Origin: Jannaschia faecimaris
GTDB lineage: Bacteria; Pseudomonadota; Alphaproteobacteria; Rhodobacterales; Rhodobacteraceae
Direction of reading: 5' to 3'
Assembly: GCF_900107415.1 (NCBI RefSeq)
Contig: NZ_FNPX01000005.1
Span: 186,001 to 250,000 of the forward strand
DNA: 64,000 nt
Every line of letters starts with the position of its first letter. Position 1 is the stretch's first letter. Below are positions 46,492 to 59,976 of this stretch, one piece after another. The notes beneath the pieces are model-generated. The model saw only the letters and a list, made by a program, of their open reading frames with translations, was not told the DNA's origin and did not search any database. Both the position numbers and the translations under genes were made by a program.

Positions 46492-47244
46492 TTAGATCTT
46501 CCAACCCGAATGAAGGGCCGCAATGCCGAAAGAGAGATTTCGATACTTCACGTTGTCGAAGCCTGCGTCGGCGATCATGCTGGCGAAGCGGTCCTGGTCG
46601 GGGAACTGCCGGATCGATTCGACGAGGTACTGGTAGGAGTCCCGGTCGCCTGCGATGGCCTGCCCCAAGGGCGGGATCACGTTGAAGGAATACAGGTCGT
46701 AGGCCTTCTGCATCATCGGATTGGGCAACTGGCTGAACTCCAGCACCATCAGCCGCCCACCAGGGCGAAGGACGCGATACGCCTCGCGCAGGGCATCGGG
46801 GATGCGGGTGACATTCCGGATGCCAAAACTGATGGTATAGGTATCGAAGGTGCCGCTCTCGAACGGCAAGGCCATCGCGTCGCCCACCACCCAGTCGAGG
46901 CGATCAGCCATGTTCTCGGCCTCGGCGCGCTGGCGCCCGGCGATCAGCATTCCTTCGGTCATGTCGCAGACGACGGCGGACGCACCTGGCGCACGGTTAA
47001 GAAAGCGGAAGGCGATATCGCCGGTGCCGCCCGCCACGTCCAGCAGGCGCTGACCGGGGCGCGGTGCCAGCCAGTCCAGCATCGCATCCTTCCAGACGCG
47101 ATGGATGCCCAGCGACATCGCGTCGTTCATGACATCGTACTTGGACGCCACATTGGTGAAGACGCCGTGCACGCGGCCGGCCTTTTCCTCCTCGGGGACG
47201 GTCTCAAAGCCGAAATGTGTGGTGCGTCCGGTCTCTTGCGTCAT
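46492..47244 (-). CDS. ubiE: Ubiquinone/menaquinone C-methyltransferase UbiE
   Basis: A 250-residue SAM-dependent C-methyltransferase of quinone synthesis. SAM motif [14 protein letters not shown] and UbiE signatures [18 protein letters not shown] and [15 protein letters not shown] are present. The start at 47244 ([12 protein letters not shown]) matches the family; a longer open frame runs into mutM on the other strand. Forms an operon with ubiB and is divergent from mutM. Confidence 0.95.
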   Translation of the reverse strand: MTQETGRTTHFGFETVPEEEKAGRVHGVFTNVASKYDVMNDAMSLGIHRVWKDAMLDWLAPRPGQRLLDVAGGTGDIAFRFLNRAPGASAVVCDMTEGMLIAGRQRAEAENMADRLDWVVGDAMALPFESGTFDTYTISFGIRNVTRIPDALREAYRVLRPGGRLMVLEFSQLPNPMMQKAYDLYSFNVIPPLGQAIAGDRDSYQYLVESIRQFPDQDRFASMIADAGFDNVKYRNLSFGIAALHSGWKI

Positions 47245-47314
47245 GATCAACAGATCCTCATGTGTCGGACCTGATGTATAGGGCAGACGCCCCTGCCTGC
47301 AATGAAGGTCGCCC

Positions 47315-48163
47315 ATGCCCGAACTTCCCGAAGTCGAAACGGTCCGTCGCGGCCTGACGCCCGCATTGGAAGGCGCGCGCCTTGTCCGTGTTGATGTGCG
47401 GCGTCCCGACCTGCGCTGGCCCTTCCCTGAGGGCATGGCCGAGCGGCTGACGGGTGCGACGATCCGCGCATTGGGGCGGCGGTCGAAATACTTGCTGCTG
47501 CACCTCGACACGGGCGAGACGCTGATCATGCATCTGGGCATGTCGGGGCGCATGGTGGTCGATGATCTGCAATTGGGCAGCTTTCATCGCGACGCGGGCT
47601 GGCTGCCGCAACATGATCATGTGATCTTCGAGACCGACAGGCACCGTGTGACCTTCAACGACGCGCGCCGTTTCGGTGCGATGGACTTGGCGCGGAGCGA
47701 TGCCCTTGAAGACCATTGGCTGATCGCCAAGCTGGGACCGGAGCCGATGGGCAATGCCTTCAACGAAGATCACCTGATCACCGCCTTCCGGGGCAAGAAC
47801 ACGCCGGTGAAAACGGCCCTGCTGGATCAACGGATCATCGCGGGGCTGGGTAACATCTACGTTAATGAGGCCCTGCACCGGGCCGGTATCGCGCCCACGC
47901 GCAAGGCCGGGCGAATCGCCGCCCCACGGGTGGCGAAGCTGGTTCCGATCATTCGCGATGTCCTTTCGGAAGCCATTGATGCAGGCGGCTCAAGCTTGCA
48001 GGACCATCGGCAGACAGACGGAAATCTGGGTTATTTTCAACACAGGTTTCGCGTCTACGACCGGGAGGGGTACCCTTGCCCGACACCCGGCTGCGCAGGG
48101 GAAATAAGGCGTATCGTCCAATCGGGGCGATCGACCTTTCATTGCCCGACTTGCCAGAGATGA
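47315..48163 (+). CDS. mutM: Formamidopyrimidine-DNA glycosylase
   Basis: A 282-residue Fpg enzyme that removes 8-oxoguanine. The N-terminal [13 protein letters not shown] contains the catalytic Pro1 and Glu2 after Met removal; H2TH region in [20 protein letters not shown]-terminal zinc finger with CPTPGC and CPTC. Divergent from ubiE with 70 bp between starts. Confidence 0.96.
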   Translation: MPELPEVETVRRGLTPALEGARLVRVDVRRPDLRWPFPEGMAERLTGATIRALGRRSKYLLLHLDTGETLIMHLGMSGRMVVDDLQLGSFHRDAGWLPQHDHVIFETDRHRVTFNDARRFGAMDLARSDALEDHWLIAKLGPEPMGNAFNEDHLITAFRGKNTPVKTALLDQRIIAGLGNIYVNEALHRAGIAPTRKAGRIAAPRVAKLVPIIRDVLSEAIDAGGSSLQDHRQTDGNLGYFQHRFRVYDREGYPCPTPGCAGEIRRIVQSGRSTFHCPTCQR

Positions 48164-48223
48164 CTTGAAACGCATCTCATGACGGGGCAGGCCTGATGGC
48201 CGACAAACCTTCGGAGCGACTTT

Positions 48224-49000
48224 ATGGGTTACGAGACACTGAACGTTGACGTCAGCAATCATGTGGCCTTGATCAAGCTTGATCGACCAGATGCTTTGAA
48301 CGCGCTGAACTCCGCCCTGCTGGGGGAGCTGGCTAAGGCGCTGCGCGCTGCGCAGCACAATGAGAAAGTGCGCTGCATCGTCATCACCGGGTCGGAAAAG
48401 GCCTTTGCCGCTGGGGCCGACATCTCGGAGATGGCCGAGAAGAGCTTTATCGACGTTTTCATGGGTGACCTGTTCGGCCCCGAGGTCGACGCCATTCTGA
48501 AGGTGCGCAAACCGATTATCGCAGCCGTGGCAGGCTATGCCCTGGGAGGGGGATGCGAATTGGCAATGATGTGCGATTTCATCATCGCCGCCGACACTGC
48601 CAAGTTCGGCCAGCCCGAGATAAACTTGGGCGTGGTCGCCGGCATCGGCGGCACACAGCGTCTGACGCGTGCAGTCGGCAAGGCCAAGTCCATGGACATG
48701 CACCTGACGGGTCGATTCATGGATGCCGCCGAGGCGGAGCGTTCGGGCCTTGTCTCCCGCGTGGTACCGGCGAAGAAGCTGATGGATGAAGCGCTTTCTG
48801 CTGCTGGCAAGATCGCCGAGAAGTCGATGGTCACTGCCGTAGCGGTCAAGGAAGCGGTAAATCGCAGTCAGGAAGTCGGTCTGACCGAGGGCTTGCTCTT
48901 CGAGCGGCGGATGTTCAACGCGCTATTCGCGACGGAAGACCAGACCGAAGGCATGAAGGCCTTCGTGGAAAAGCGCGAACCCCAGTTTCGAGACAAGTAG
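48224..49000 (+). CDS. Enoyl-CoA hydratase
   Basis: A 258-residue crotonase-fold enzyme. The oxyanion-hole loop [12 protein letters not shown] (about 63-74) and [14 protein letters not shown] (about 104-117) are intact, and the catalytic Glu pair is present in CELAM and GQPEINLGV, typical of a true FadB/EchA hydratase acting on short-chain enoyl-CoA. RBS GGAG about 9 bases upstream. Lies in the conserved mutM-ech-rpsT-dnaA order. Confidence 0.93.
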   Translation: MGYETLNVDVSNHVALIKLDRPDALNALNSALLGELAKALRAAQHNEKVRCIVITGSEKAFAAGADISEMAEKSFIDVFMGDLFGPEVDAILKVRKPIIAAVAGYALGGGCELAMMCDFIIAADTAKFGQPEINLGVVAGIGGTQRLTRAVGKAKSMDMHLTGRFMDAAEAERSGLVSRVVPAKKLMDEALSAAGKIAEKSMVTAVAVKEAVNRSQEVGLTEGLLFERRMFNALFATEDQTEGMKAFVEKREPQFRDK

Positions 49001-49090
49001 AGGGCTGGTCCCGTGCTTGACCTTGATCACGCCGCCCTCTAGAGCGGCGACATCATGCGTGTGAGGCCCGCTCTGGCCGGAATTGTGCCG

Positions 49091-49107
49091 CGACGGGATT
49101 CCCGTCG
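49091..49107. promoter_or_regulatory. Hairpin in the rpsT leader
   Basis: CGACGGG-ATT-CCCGTCG is a perfect 7-bp stem followed by a T-rich stretch (TTCTGGTTCTT), 52 bp before rpsT. It may be the end of the enoyl-CoA hydratase transcript or an rpsT leader element. Confidence 0.45.
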
Positions 49108-49158
49108 TTCTGGTTCTTGGACGCAGTCGAAATACGAACTGAACCGATAGGACCCCAA

Positions 49159-49425
49159 ATGGCCAATTCGCCCCAAGCCAAGAAACGCGCCCGTCAGAAC
49201 GAGCGCCGATTCGCCGTCAACAAGGCGCGTCGCTCGCGCATCCGTACTTTCCTGCGCAAAGTCGAGGAAGCCATTGCTTCCGGTGATCAGGCGGCCGCTG
49301 CGGCTGCCGTTACGGAAGCCCAACCCGAACTGATGCGCGGCGTGACCAAAGGTGTTTTCCACAAGAATACCGCCGCCCGCAAAATGTCGCGCTTCGCGGC
49401 CCGTGTGAAGGCAATGGGCAGCTAA
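49159..49425 (+). CDS. rpsT: 30S ribosomal protein S20
   Basis: An 88-residue basic ribosomal protein starting [17 protein letters not shown], the canonical S20 N-terminus; mostly helical, with two long basic helices. The start at 49159 has AGGA 7-8 bases upstream. A strong terminator follows 80 bp after the stop. Confidence 0.98.
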   Translation: MANSPQAKKRARQNERRFAVNKARRSRIRTFLRKVEEAIASGDQAAAAAAVTEAQPELMRGVTKGVFHKNTAARKMSRFAARVKAMGS

Positions 49426-49505
49426 GATGCCTCCACATCGCGATTCTCGCGATGGCCGTTCGATGCGCTGCAAAATTTAACGGCCACACGTCAAGAGATT
49501 CGAGA

Positions 49506-49531
49506 GCCCGCCATTCGGCGGGCTTTTTTTT
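49506..49531 (+). terminator. Rho-independent terminator of rpsT
   Basis: GCCCGCC-ATTC-GGCGGGC followed by eight T residues. Textbook intrinsic terminator. Confidence 0.95.
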
Positions 49532-49673
49532 GTTTAAATTCATATTCTTAGGAATCTCACTATGGCATTTTTACACCCTTCGATTGAGTCAAGAACGAAG
49601 AGTCGTTGAGGCGCGCCAACCCGACGGGTATCCCTCTTTGTGCAGCGAGTCAGATCGCTCAAGGGGTATATCA
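49532..49673. promoter_or_regulatory. AT-rich spacer near dnaA; one DnaA-box-like site
   Basis: The first 45 bp after the rpsT terminator are unusually AT-rich for this genome. TTTTACACC (49569-49577) matches 8 of 9 positions of TTWTNCACA. There is no cluster of boxes, so an origin is not claimed; the region more likely holds the promoter for the rhodanese-dnaA genes. Confidence 0.3.
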
Positions 49674-50120
49674 ATGACGACGGATCGATATCCGCTCATT
49701 CCTGAGGTTGGGCCTCGGGAAGCGTGGAATATATTGTCAGAAGACAAAAGATCCGTCCTCGTGGATGTCAGGACTAGGCCCGAATGGACATTCGTGGGGT
49801 GGTCCGACTTGTCGGCCATAGGAAAGGAGACCATTCACGTTGAATGGAAATCCTGGCCCGACTTGACCCCGAACCCGGCGTTTGTCGGGGCGCTTTTGGA
49901 GGAAGTCGGGGAATTGCCATCCCGCTTCCTTTTCATCTGCCGCTCCGGTGCACGGTCGATGCAAGCGGCGCAAGCCGTAGCCGAAGCCCTCACTGCCAGA
50001 GGGGAATCGGTTCCGTGCATCAACGTGGCCGAAGGGTTCGAGGGCGATCTGAACAACCTCGCGCATCGGGGGGGCCTGAACGGATGGAAGGCCCATGGAC
50101 TGGCTTGGTGCCAGTCCTGA
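49674..50120 (+). CDS. Rhodanese-like domain protein
   Basis: A 148-residue single rhodanese domain. The active loop is FLFICRSGARS with Cys at about 89, so sulfur transfer is possible. VLVDVRTRPEW (about 28-38) is the CDC25/rhodanese N-terminal motif. The start at 49674 has AAGGGG 9 bases upstream; the open extension upstream runs back across the terminator and is rejected. It lies 33 bp before dnaA, probably cotranscribed. Confidence 0.9.
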   Translation: MTTDRYPLIPEVGPREAWNILSEDKRSVLVDVRTRPEWTFVGWSDLSAIGKETIHVEWKSWPDLTPNPAFVGALLEEVGELPSRFLFICRSGARSMQAAQAVAEALTARGESVPCINVAEGFEGDLNNLAHRGGLNGWKAHGLAWCQS

Positions 50121-50153
50121 ACGCAACATAAGAAGGGCGATTGGGGCCAGTAA

Positions 50154-51506
50154 ATGACGAATGATGCATGGGCTTGCGCGAAAAGTGGAATCCGCAAAGA
50201 CATCGGGGCGCATAACTACCAGACATGGATCGAGCCACTCTCGTTCCGGTCCTTGGATGAAGGCACGCTCAGCCTGGCTTCGCCGACAGATTTCATCGGC
50301 AAGTGGGTCATGCAAAACTTTCAGGACGTGATTCTGCGCCATGTCACCGAGACCGGCGGCGAAGTTGTCCGCCTTGTGTGCGGTGCCGGAGTGGCGAATG
50401 CCAGCAACGCGCCCCGTTCCGAAATCCTCCAGACGCCCGACGAATCGACCCCCCGGTCGCGGGCCCGGCAGGAAAACACGCTGGACAAACGCTTCACCTT
50501 CGACGGCTTCATAGTGGGCAAGTCGAACGAACTGGCCCATGCAGCCGCGCGCCGCGTCGCCGCCAACGGCCCGGTCAGTTTCAATCCTCTGTTCCTGCAC
50601 GGTCGCGTGGGGCTGGGAAAGACGCACCTGATGCAGGCAATCGCCTGGGAAATGCAGGAGGCCCATCCCGAAAAGCGCGTGATGTACCTCTCGGCAGAAC
50701 AGTTCATGTATCGCTTCGTGCAGGCTTTGCGCGAAAAGAATACGATGGACTTCAAACAGTTGTTCCGCACTGTCGATGTTCTTCTCGTGGATGATGTCCA
50801 GTTCATTGCGGGAAAGGAGAGTACGCAGGAAGAGTTTTTCCACACGTTCAACGCGCTGGTCGATCAGGGCAAGCAGGTGGTCATTTCCGCCGATCGTAGT
50901 CCGGCAGAAATTTCTGACCTGGAGGAACGCATCACCTCGCGTCTGCAATCTGGCCTCGTCGTCGATCTGCATCCTGCCGACTACGAATTGCGCCTGGGTG
51001 TCCTGCAGCACCGCGTCGACACCTTCGCTGCGCAGCATCCCAGCTTTCAACTCGAAGACGGCGTGCTCGAATTCCTGGCCAGCCGCATCACGGCATCGAT
51101 CCGGGTGCTGGAGGGGGCCGTCATGAGGCTGTTCGCCTATGCTGACCTGGTAAAGCAGAACGTGACCATGGCGCAGGCGCAGGACGTATTGGGCGACCTG
51201 CTGCGGGCGTCGGATCGCAAACTGACCATCGACGAAATCATGAAGGTCACCTGCGAGCATTATTCGCTTCGCATGTCCGACATGACGTCGGCCCGCCGGT
51301 CGCGCACCGTGGCCCGGCCCCGGCAGATGGCGATGTATCTGGCCAAAAAGCTGACCCCCCGCTCCTACCCCGAGATCGGGCGCAAGTTCGGCGGGCGCGA
51401 TCACACGACCGTTCTGTACGCCGTGCGCAAGATCGAGGAATTGATGGCCGCCGACACCCAAATCGCCGAAGATGCCCAGCTTTTGCAGCGCAAGCTGGAA
51501 GGCTGA
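50154..51506 (+). CDS. dnaA: Chromosomal replication initiator DnaA
   Basis: A 450-residue AAA+ initiator. Domain I (about 1-80, QTWIEPLSFRSL), linker, AAA+ core with Walker A GRVGLGKTHLM (about 147) and Walker B LLVDDVQF, and domain IV with the DnaA signature GGRDHTTVLYAVRKIEEL near the C-terminus. No classic RBS; GGGG lies about 10 bases before the ATG. Confidence 0.98.
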   Translation: MTNDAWACAKSGIRKDIGAHNYQTWIEPLSFRSLDEGTLSLASPTDFIGKWVMQNFQDVILRHVTETGGEVVRLVCGAGVANASNAPRSEILQTPDESTPRSRARQENTLDKRFTFDGFIVGKSNELAHAAARRVAANGPVSFNPLFLHGRVGLGKTHLMQAIAWEMQEAHPEKRVMYLSAEQFMYRFVQALREKNTMDFKQLFRTVDVLLVDDVQFIAGKESTQEEFFHTFNALVDQGKQVVISADRSPAEISDLEERITSRLQSGLVVDLHPADYELRLGVLQHRVDTFAAQHPSFQLEDGVLEFLASRITASIRVLEGAVMRLFAYADLVKQNVTMAQAQDVLGDLLRASDRKLTIDEIMKVTCEHYSLRMSDMTSARRSRTVARPRQMAMYLAKKLTPRSYPEIGRKFGGRDHTTVLYAVRKIEELMAADTQIAEDAQLLQRKLEG

Positions 51507-51540
51507 GGCGCCACACCTGACATCCGAGGGTAATGCCCCG

Positions 51541-51568
51541 TTGCACTGGCGTCGGGCGGCGCTATTCT
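51541..51568 (+). promoter_or_regulatory. Candidate sigma-70 promoter for dnaN
   Basis: TTGCAC (51541-51546), 16-bp spacer, TATTCT (51563-51568), 28 bp before the dnaN ATG. Confidence 0.5.
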
Positions 51569-51596
51569 GCCGCTCCGAGCAGCCGAGGTTTGACCT

Positions 51597-52715
51597 ATGA
51601 AATTCTCCATCGAGCGCGCCGCGCTTCTTGATGCCGTCAGCCAGGCCCAGGCCGTGGTCGAGCGCAGAAACACGATCCCGATTCTGGCCAACGTCCTGAT
51701 GGAAGCAGACGCCGACGGCGTGAGCTTTAAGGCCACCGACCTTGATATCGAAGTCATCGACAAGGCGACTGCCCAGGTCGAACGCCCAGGCGGGACCACG
51801 GTTTCGGCCGTTCTGTTCCACGAGATCGTTCGCAAGCTGCCCGACGGTGCCCTGGTGCAGATCAGCGAAGATCAGGCGCAGGGTCGGCTGGATATCACCG
51901 CAGGGCGGGCGCATTTCTCTCTGGCGACGCTGGCGCGCGAGGATTTCCCCGTCATGGCGTCGTCCGACTACGATGCCAACTTTAGTTGCAAGGCCGGCGT
52001 ATTGCGCCGACTGTTCGACAAGACGCGCTTCGCCATCTCGACTGAAGAGACACGCTATTATCTCAACGGCGTCTACATGCACGTCGCTGAAGGTGAGGGT
52101 GGGCGGAAATTCCGTGCCGTGGCGACCGACGGTCACCGCCTGGCGCGCGTCGATGCGGAACTGCCCTCGGGGGCAGAGGAGATGCCGGGCGTGATCGTTC
52201 CGCGCAAGACGGTGGATCAGGTGCGCAAACTGCTGTCGGACGATGACGCGGAGATTGCCGTGTCGGTGTCTGAGACCAAGATCCGTTTTGCCACACCCCA
52301 GATCACACTGACCTCCAAGGTCATCGACGGCACCTTCCCGGACTATGCGCGCGTCATCCCAACCGGCAACACGCGCGAGTTGAAGGTCGACGCCAAAGAC
52401 TTCGCCAAGGCGGTGGATCGCGTCGCGACGGTTTCCTCCGAACGCTCCCGCGCGGTGAAGCTGACGCTGGACGAGGATAGGCTGACGCTTTCCGTGAATG
52501 CGCCGGATTCCGGCAACGCCGAGGAAGAGCTGGCCGTGGCCTATGGCGACGAGAAACTGGAAATCGGCTTCAACGCCAAATACCTGCAGGAAATCGCGGC
52601 CCAGGTCGACGTGGAGATGGCGACCTTCCTGTTCAACAACTCGGGTGACCCGGCACTGATGCGCGAAGGTGATGACCTGTCCGCGATCTACGTCGTCATG
52701 CCGATGCGCGTTTGA
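51597..52715 (+). CDS. dnaN: DNA polymerase III sliding clamp (beta subunit)
   Basis: A 372-residue clamp of three similar domains (about 1-120, 128-250, 252-372). MKFSIERAALLDAVSQAQAV, a central GVYMHV/ATDGHRLAR block and the C-terminal VVMPMRV are typical. It forms a ring dimer that holds the replicase encoded by dnaE in this same window. Confidence 0.97.
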   Translation: MKFSIERAALLDAVSQAQAVVERRNTIPILANVLMEADADGVSFKATDLDIEVIDKATAQVERPGGTTVSAVLFHEIVRKLPDGALVQISEDQAQGRLDITAGRAHFSLATLAREDFPVMASSDYDANFSCKAGVLRRLFDKTRFAISTEETRYYLNGVYMHVAEGEGGRKFRAVATDGHRLARVDAELPSGAEEMPGVIVPRKTVDQVRKLLSDDDAEIAVSVSETKIRFATPQITLTSKVIDGTFPDYARVIPTGNTRELKVDAKDFAKAVDRVATVSSERSRAVKLTLDEDRLTLSVNAPDSGNAEEELAVAYGDEKLEIGFNAKYLQEIAAQVDVEMATFLFNNSGDPALMREGDDLSAIYVVMPMRV

Positions 52716-52730
52716 TAGGGCGTGTCTGAC

Positions 52731-56370
<3,640 letters not shown>

Positions 56371-56671
56371 TACCGCGTAGGCGGCCGTTTTCAAACTTTC
56401 GCTGCGCTTGCAAGCCGACCGTCCCGTGATGGTGAGGCCGGTATTCTGGTGACGTCGAAGCCGGATAGTGCTCAGTCACCGCAAGTCGTCTTAGACGCAG
56501 ATCGCCGATTGATTCGGTTGGAGACACGACGCGGTTTCCAATACCCTTCGTGGGGTCGGAGCGGACCCGGGTTGTTCAGACGTCTGCAACGCGCATCGAC
56601 GGTGAAGCAGCCCGAGCCATATCTCAATCCGTCTGACTTGATCCAGATCATCGACTGACCTTCGTGGTCAT
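56371..56671. other. Intergenic region with one doubtful 69-codon frame
   Basis: About 300 bp after gyrB. A plus-strand frame from GTG 56449 to 56658 would encode MTSKPDSAQSPQVVLDADRR and a tail ending SDLIQIID. It is protein-like but has no family match and no RBS. No convincing gyrB terminator was found. Confidence 0.3.
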
Positions 56672-57556
56672 GTGGAAAAGCACCGTCATGTCAGTGTGGG
56701 ATCGGATCCAGTGAACCTTGCCATCGGGCTTTCGATAGCGGTCATCCTCGGGCTGTCGGCGCTTGCCGTTCGCTTACTTCTGGATCGCCGGGCAGAATGC
56801 GCTGAATGGGACAGGCTGGCGGCGCTGCAGCCGGACGATCCCGACCGTTTTGCGCCCGAGATGGTCGCGGACCTGCCAGAGCCAGCGCGGAGGTATTTCA
56901 CCTATACAATCCGGTCGGGAACGCCGCTTCTGCCTGTGGCCATAATTGAAATGACGGGTGAGTTCGGTCTCGGCACCAAGGAGGCACCGCGCTATCAACC
57001 GATGGAAGCGAACCAGATACTTGCCGCACCCGAAGGCTTTGTCTGGGCGATGCGCACACTCCGGGGACTGCCCGTTTCGGGATCGGATGCGGCCAACTGG
57101 ACGCGGTTCCGACTATTTGGCCTGATCCCGGTCGCACGGCTTGGCGGCGATGTTGATCACAGCCGTTCGGCTTTCGGTCGCTATGTCGCCGAAGCCGCGT
57201 TCTGGACTCCCGCAGCGCTTCTGCCCGGTCCCAACGTGACTTGGGTGCCGGTGGACGAGGACACTGCGCGGGTCACGGTACGGCACGGATCGCTTGAGCA
57301 AGCGGTTGACGTGACCATCGACGGCGAGGGACGACCGGTGGAAGTGTCATTCCAACGATGGAGCGATGCCAACCCGGACAAAATTCATCGCCTGCAGCCC
57401 TTCGGAGGGTATCTCTCGGAATTTCGAGACGTGGGCGGATATCGGCTGCCCTTCCGGGTCGAGGCGGGAAACATGTTCGGGACCGGAGCATATTTTCCGT
57501 TCTTTCGCGCCGATGTCTCCAATATCCGGTTCCCCGGAGCATCTCCATCACTGTGA
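56672..57556 (+). CDS. DUF6544/DUF6920-like protein with N-terminal membrane helix
   Basis: About 294 residues from a GTG at 56672, or 281 from a GTG at 56711 (residue 14). One membrane helix (about 16-36), then a soluble domain beginning LPEPARRYFTYTIRSGTPLLP, which I associate with the DUF6544 family, and ending in a lipid/lipoprotein-carrier-like beta region (DVGGYRLPFRVEAGN). Function unknown. The stop overlaps the next start (TGATG). Confidence 0.7.
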   Translation: MEKHRHVSVGSDPVNLAIGLSIAVILGLSALAVRLLLDRRAECAEWDRLAALQPDDPDRFAPEMVADLPEPARRYFTYTIRSGTPLLPVAIIEMTGEFGLGTKEAPRYQPMEANQILAAPEGFVWAMRTLRGLPVSGSDAANWTRFRLFGLIPVARLGGDVDHSRSAFGRYVAEAAFWTPAALLPGPNVTWVPVDEDTARVTVRHGSLEQAVDVTIDGEGRPVEVSFQRWSDANPDKIHRLQPFGGYLSEFRDVGGYRLPFRVEAGNMFGTGAYFPFFRADVSNIRFPGASPSL

Positions 57557-57792
57557 TGATCCTCGCCGTTCAGGTTGCGCTGCCTGTGATACTGCTGGCT
57601 TGGCTCGCCCTGATGCCTGCGCGCAGCGTTGCGGGCCGCGCGCTTCAGGCCAGTGGGACGGGTGCTCTCCTGTTTGCACTGGCCCGGGTGGCGCTGTGGG
57701 CGCTTCCGGTCTGGTGGCTGCCTTGGGTCTATGGTGCACTCTGGCTGACCGCTGCGCTTTCTGGAGGCTACGGAAGTCGCCTGTCGGCTTGA
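57556..57792 (+). CDS. Small hydrophobic membrane protein
   Basis: A 78-residue protein with two to three membrane segments (about 2-20, 36-52, 54-70), coupled by TGATG to the DUF6544-like gene and by TTGA to the broken M23 gene that follows. No family recognised. Confidence 0.6.
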   Translation: MILAVQVALPVILLAWLALMPARSVAGRALQASGTGALLFALARVALWALPVWWLPWVYGALWLTAALSGGYGSRLSA

Positions 57793-58506
57793 GTCTTCTG
57801 CCGTCTGGTTTTTGGGCATGGGCGGGATTTACCCTATCGCTTGTCCTACTCGCAGTTGGCGGGTGGTTTGGCGCGCGCGCCCTGGCTGGGCGCGGCCTGC
57901 CGCCGGTCGCGGTCGTCGATATCGCCAACCCCTTTACCGGGCCACTATCTCGTGGGCCATGGCGGTTCGAACACGCTCGTCAACGGACATATGCGCACCC
58001 TTGATCCCGGAGTGGAGCGGATCCGGGCATGGCGTGGGCAATCCTACGCGGTCGATTTCTTTGGACTTGGTCCTTGGGGGCTGCGCGTCAACGGTTGGCA
58101 ACCGGTGGACCCGGCAGCCTACTCGATATTCGAGGCGGCTCTCTACGCGCCCTGCGATGGAATCGTTATCGCGGCCGAGGGCGCAATGCCAGATAACGAG
58201 GTGCCGGACGAAGACACCGCGAAACGTCTTGGAAACCATGTGATTTTGCGCTGAGGCGAAGCCGACATCGTATTGGCTCATATGATGAAAGGCAGCCCGG
58301 CGGTGGCACCCGGCGACCGTATAATCACCGGCGATGAACTCGGCGCGGTCGGCAATTCAGGCGCGAGCACCGAGCCGCACCTGCACATCCATGCCCAGCG
58401 ACCGGCGCTGGACGGAGCGGTGCCGATCTCGGGCGAGCCGCTGGCGCTCAGGATCGACGGTCGTTTCCTGGTACGCGGCGACCGCGTTCCGGGCCGCGCC
58501 CGGTAA
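57789..58506 (+). pseudogene. M23 metallopeptidase, broken by a frameshift and an in-frame TGA
   Basis: The gene begins at TTG 57789 with a membrane anchor (GFTLSLVLLAVGGWFGA). The frame then shifts by one near 57938-57943: VVDIANPFTG in the first frame continues as GHYLVGHGGSNTLVNGH in the next. After GQSYAVDF and PCDGIVIAAEG the frame meets TGA at 58252-58254 (HVILR-stop-GEADIVLAHM) and runs on to TAA 58506, including the zinc-ligand motif PHLHIHAQ. Both metal-site regions are recognisable, so the gene was intact recently. The TGA may stand for a former Cys codon (TGC) or Trp/Arg. Confidence 0.75.
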
Positions 58507-58542
58507 GAGAGGTTGTGTCCTGCGTTCTCCGGGCTGAAACTG

Positions 58543-59976
58543 TCAAATGCCCTGTCGAACCCGCACCGGAGTCAAGGCGAGCGCACCCAGACCAAGGCCA
58601 GCCAATCCAGAAGAAGCGGCAAGCCACGGCCAAAGTGCAGGCAAGATCGAAAACAGGAAAAGATATTCGGCTGTTGCGGCCCGAAGCGGCCAAAGCAGAA
58701 GTGGCACGGCCATGATGCCAAGACCTATTCGGACCGCTGACCCAAGTGGCCGACCACCGAGCGCAGCCCAGAGAATAAGCGCCGTCACTGCGGCGAGGAT
58801 GCCGATTGCGACGCGCGCCGCCGTCCCCGCCCAAAGCACGCGCGCCATGCCAACCGGCGCGACACCGAGGCTTTCCGACCAGTCGCGCAGGATCGCGGCA
58901 AAGAGTGGCCAAGCCCGCTGGCTATTTGCCAAGATCACGATGCCATCGCCGGTCTCCGGCACCATGTGCAGATGGCTCATCCAGCCATACCCCTGCCCGC
59001 CGTGCCAGACCGCCGCACGACCATCCGACAGCATCTCGGTGAAATGCCCCAGCCCATAGCCATCGGCGGCCAACCCAAAGAGCCCGCCCACCTCGATCAA
59101 TGAATGGTGCATCTCAGCGACAGCGTGGGGGGGAAGAACCGTTTGCTTGGCACCCCCCATCCCGGCGGCGGCGAAGCGTGCAATGTCGGCCGCGGTAGCA
59201 TGCAGCCCCCCCGAGGCGCGACCAGGATAGACGTAAGGCGGGACCGGCTGGCCGCGCAGGTCATGCCCCACCGGCATCTGTAACCCGGTCCAGGCATAGC
59301 TGGCCCCGTCCATGCCCAGCGGCAGCAAAACCTCTTTCCGCATCAGGTCGGCAAAGTCTGATGCCGTGCAGACCTCAATCTCCAGTTCGACCAGATTGAA
59401 ACCCGTGTCGGAGTAGGCGAAGCGCGTGCCCGGCCTCCCGATCATTAAGAAATCCTCGGTAAGGTAAGCAGCAAGATCCGGTCGCACCTCGTTCGGCGCA
59501 TAGCGCGCGCCGTAGTCGCCGAGACCAACACCCGCTGTGTTGGAAAGCAGCTGACGCGTGGTGATCGCCGGCAGGCCCATGGGAGGATGCCAATCGGTCA
59601 GGCAGTCACTGATCGGCGCGTCCAGATCGAGCCGCCCTGTCGTGGCAAGCCGCATGGCACCCCAGGCCGTGACCGGCTTGGAAATGGACTCGACCCGGAA
59701 CAATGCGTCGGGCGGCATCGCGCGGCCCGTCTCGAGGTCAGCGAAGCCAAAGGCCCGGGTCCAGACCGGAACACCGTCAGCAAGCAAAACCACAACCATA
59801 CCGGGCACGCCCGTCGCGATCATCTTGTCCGGAATCACCTTGGACAGGCGGTCGGTGAGCGCCGGAACACCCCCCTGCGCGGTTGCATGGTTCAATGACA
59901 GGAGGAACCCGAGTGCAACCGCGATCCCCGCAAGGCAGCGACGCGCGGGATTGTTGCAGTGCGCCCGATTTTTCAC
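58543..59976 (-). CDS. Serine hydrolase, beta-lactamase class C-like, with C-terminal membrane helices
   Basis: A 477-residue protein. Signal/anchor helix at about 14-33; beta-lactamase/transpeptidase-like domain with SISK (97-100, nucleophile Ser), YSD in GTRFAYSDTGFN, and HGGQGYGW; then about four membrane helices (about 380-470). Such proteins are esterases or peptidases more often than antibiotic resistance enzymes. The GTG start overlaps the upstream MDR gene stop (GTGA). Last gene of a five-gene minus-strand operon. Confidence 0.85.
   Translation of the reverse strand: MKNRAHCNNPARRCLAGIAVALGFLLSLNHATAQGGVPALTDRLSKVIPDKMIATGVPGMVVVLLADGVPVWTRAFGFADLETGRAMPPDALFRVESISKPVTAWGAMRLATTGRLDLDAPISDCLTDWHPPMGLPAITTRQLLSNTAGVGLGDYGARYAPNEVRPDLAAYLTEDFLMIGRPGTRFAYSDTGFNLVELEIEVCTASDFADLMRKEVLLPLGMDGASYAWTGLQMPVGHDLRGQPVPPYVYPGRASGGLHATAADIARFAAAGMGGAKQTVLPPHAVAEMHHSLIEVGGLFGLAADGYGLGHFTEMLSDGRAAVWHGGQGYGWMSHLHMVPETGDGIVILANSQRAWPLFAAILRDWSESLGVAPVGMARVLWAGTAARVAIGILAAVTALILWAALGGRPLGSAVRIGLGIMAVPLLLWPLRAATAEYLFLFSILPALWPWLAASSGLAGLGLGALALTPVRVRQGI

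Noticed and set aside
49532-50153. Replication origin next to dnaA
   Set aside because: Only one degenerate DnaA box was found; in alphaproteobacteria the origin is often not beside dnaA.
58252-58254. Selenocysteine codon in the M23 gene
   Set aside because: A separate frameshift in the same gene makes ordinary decay more likely; no clear SECIS-like hairpin was identified.
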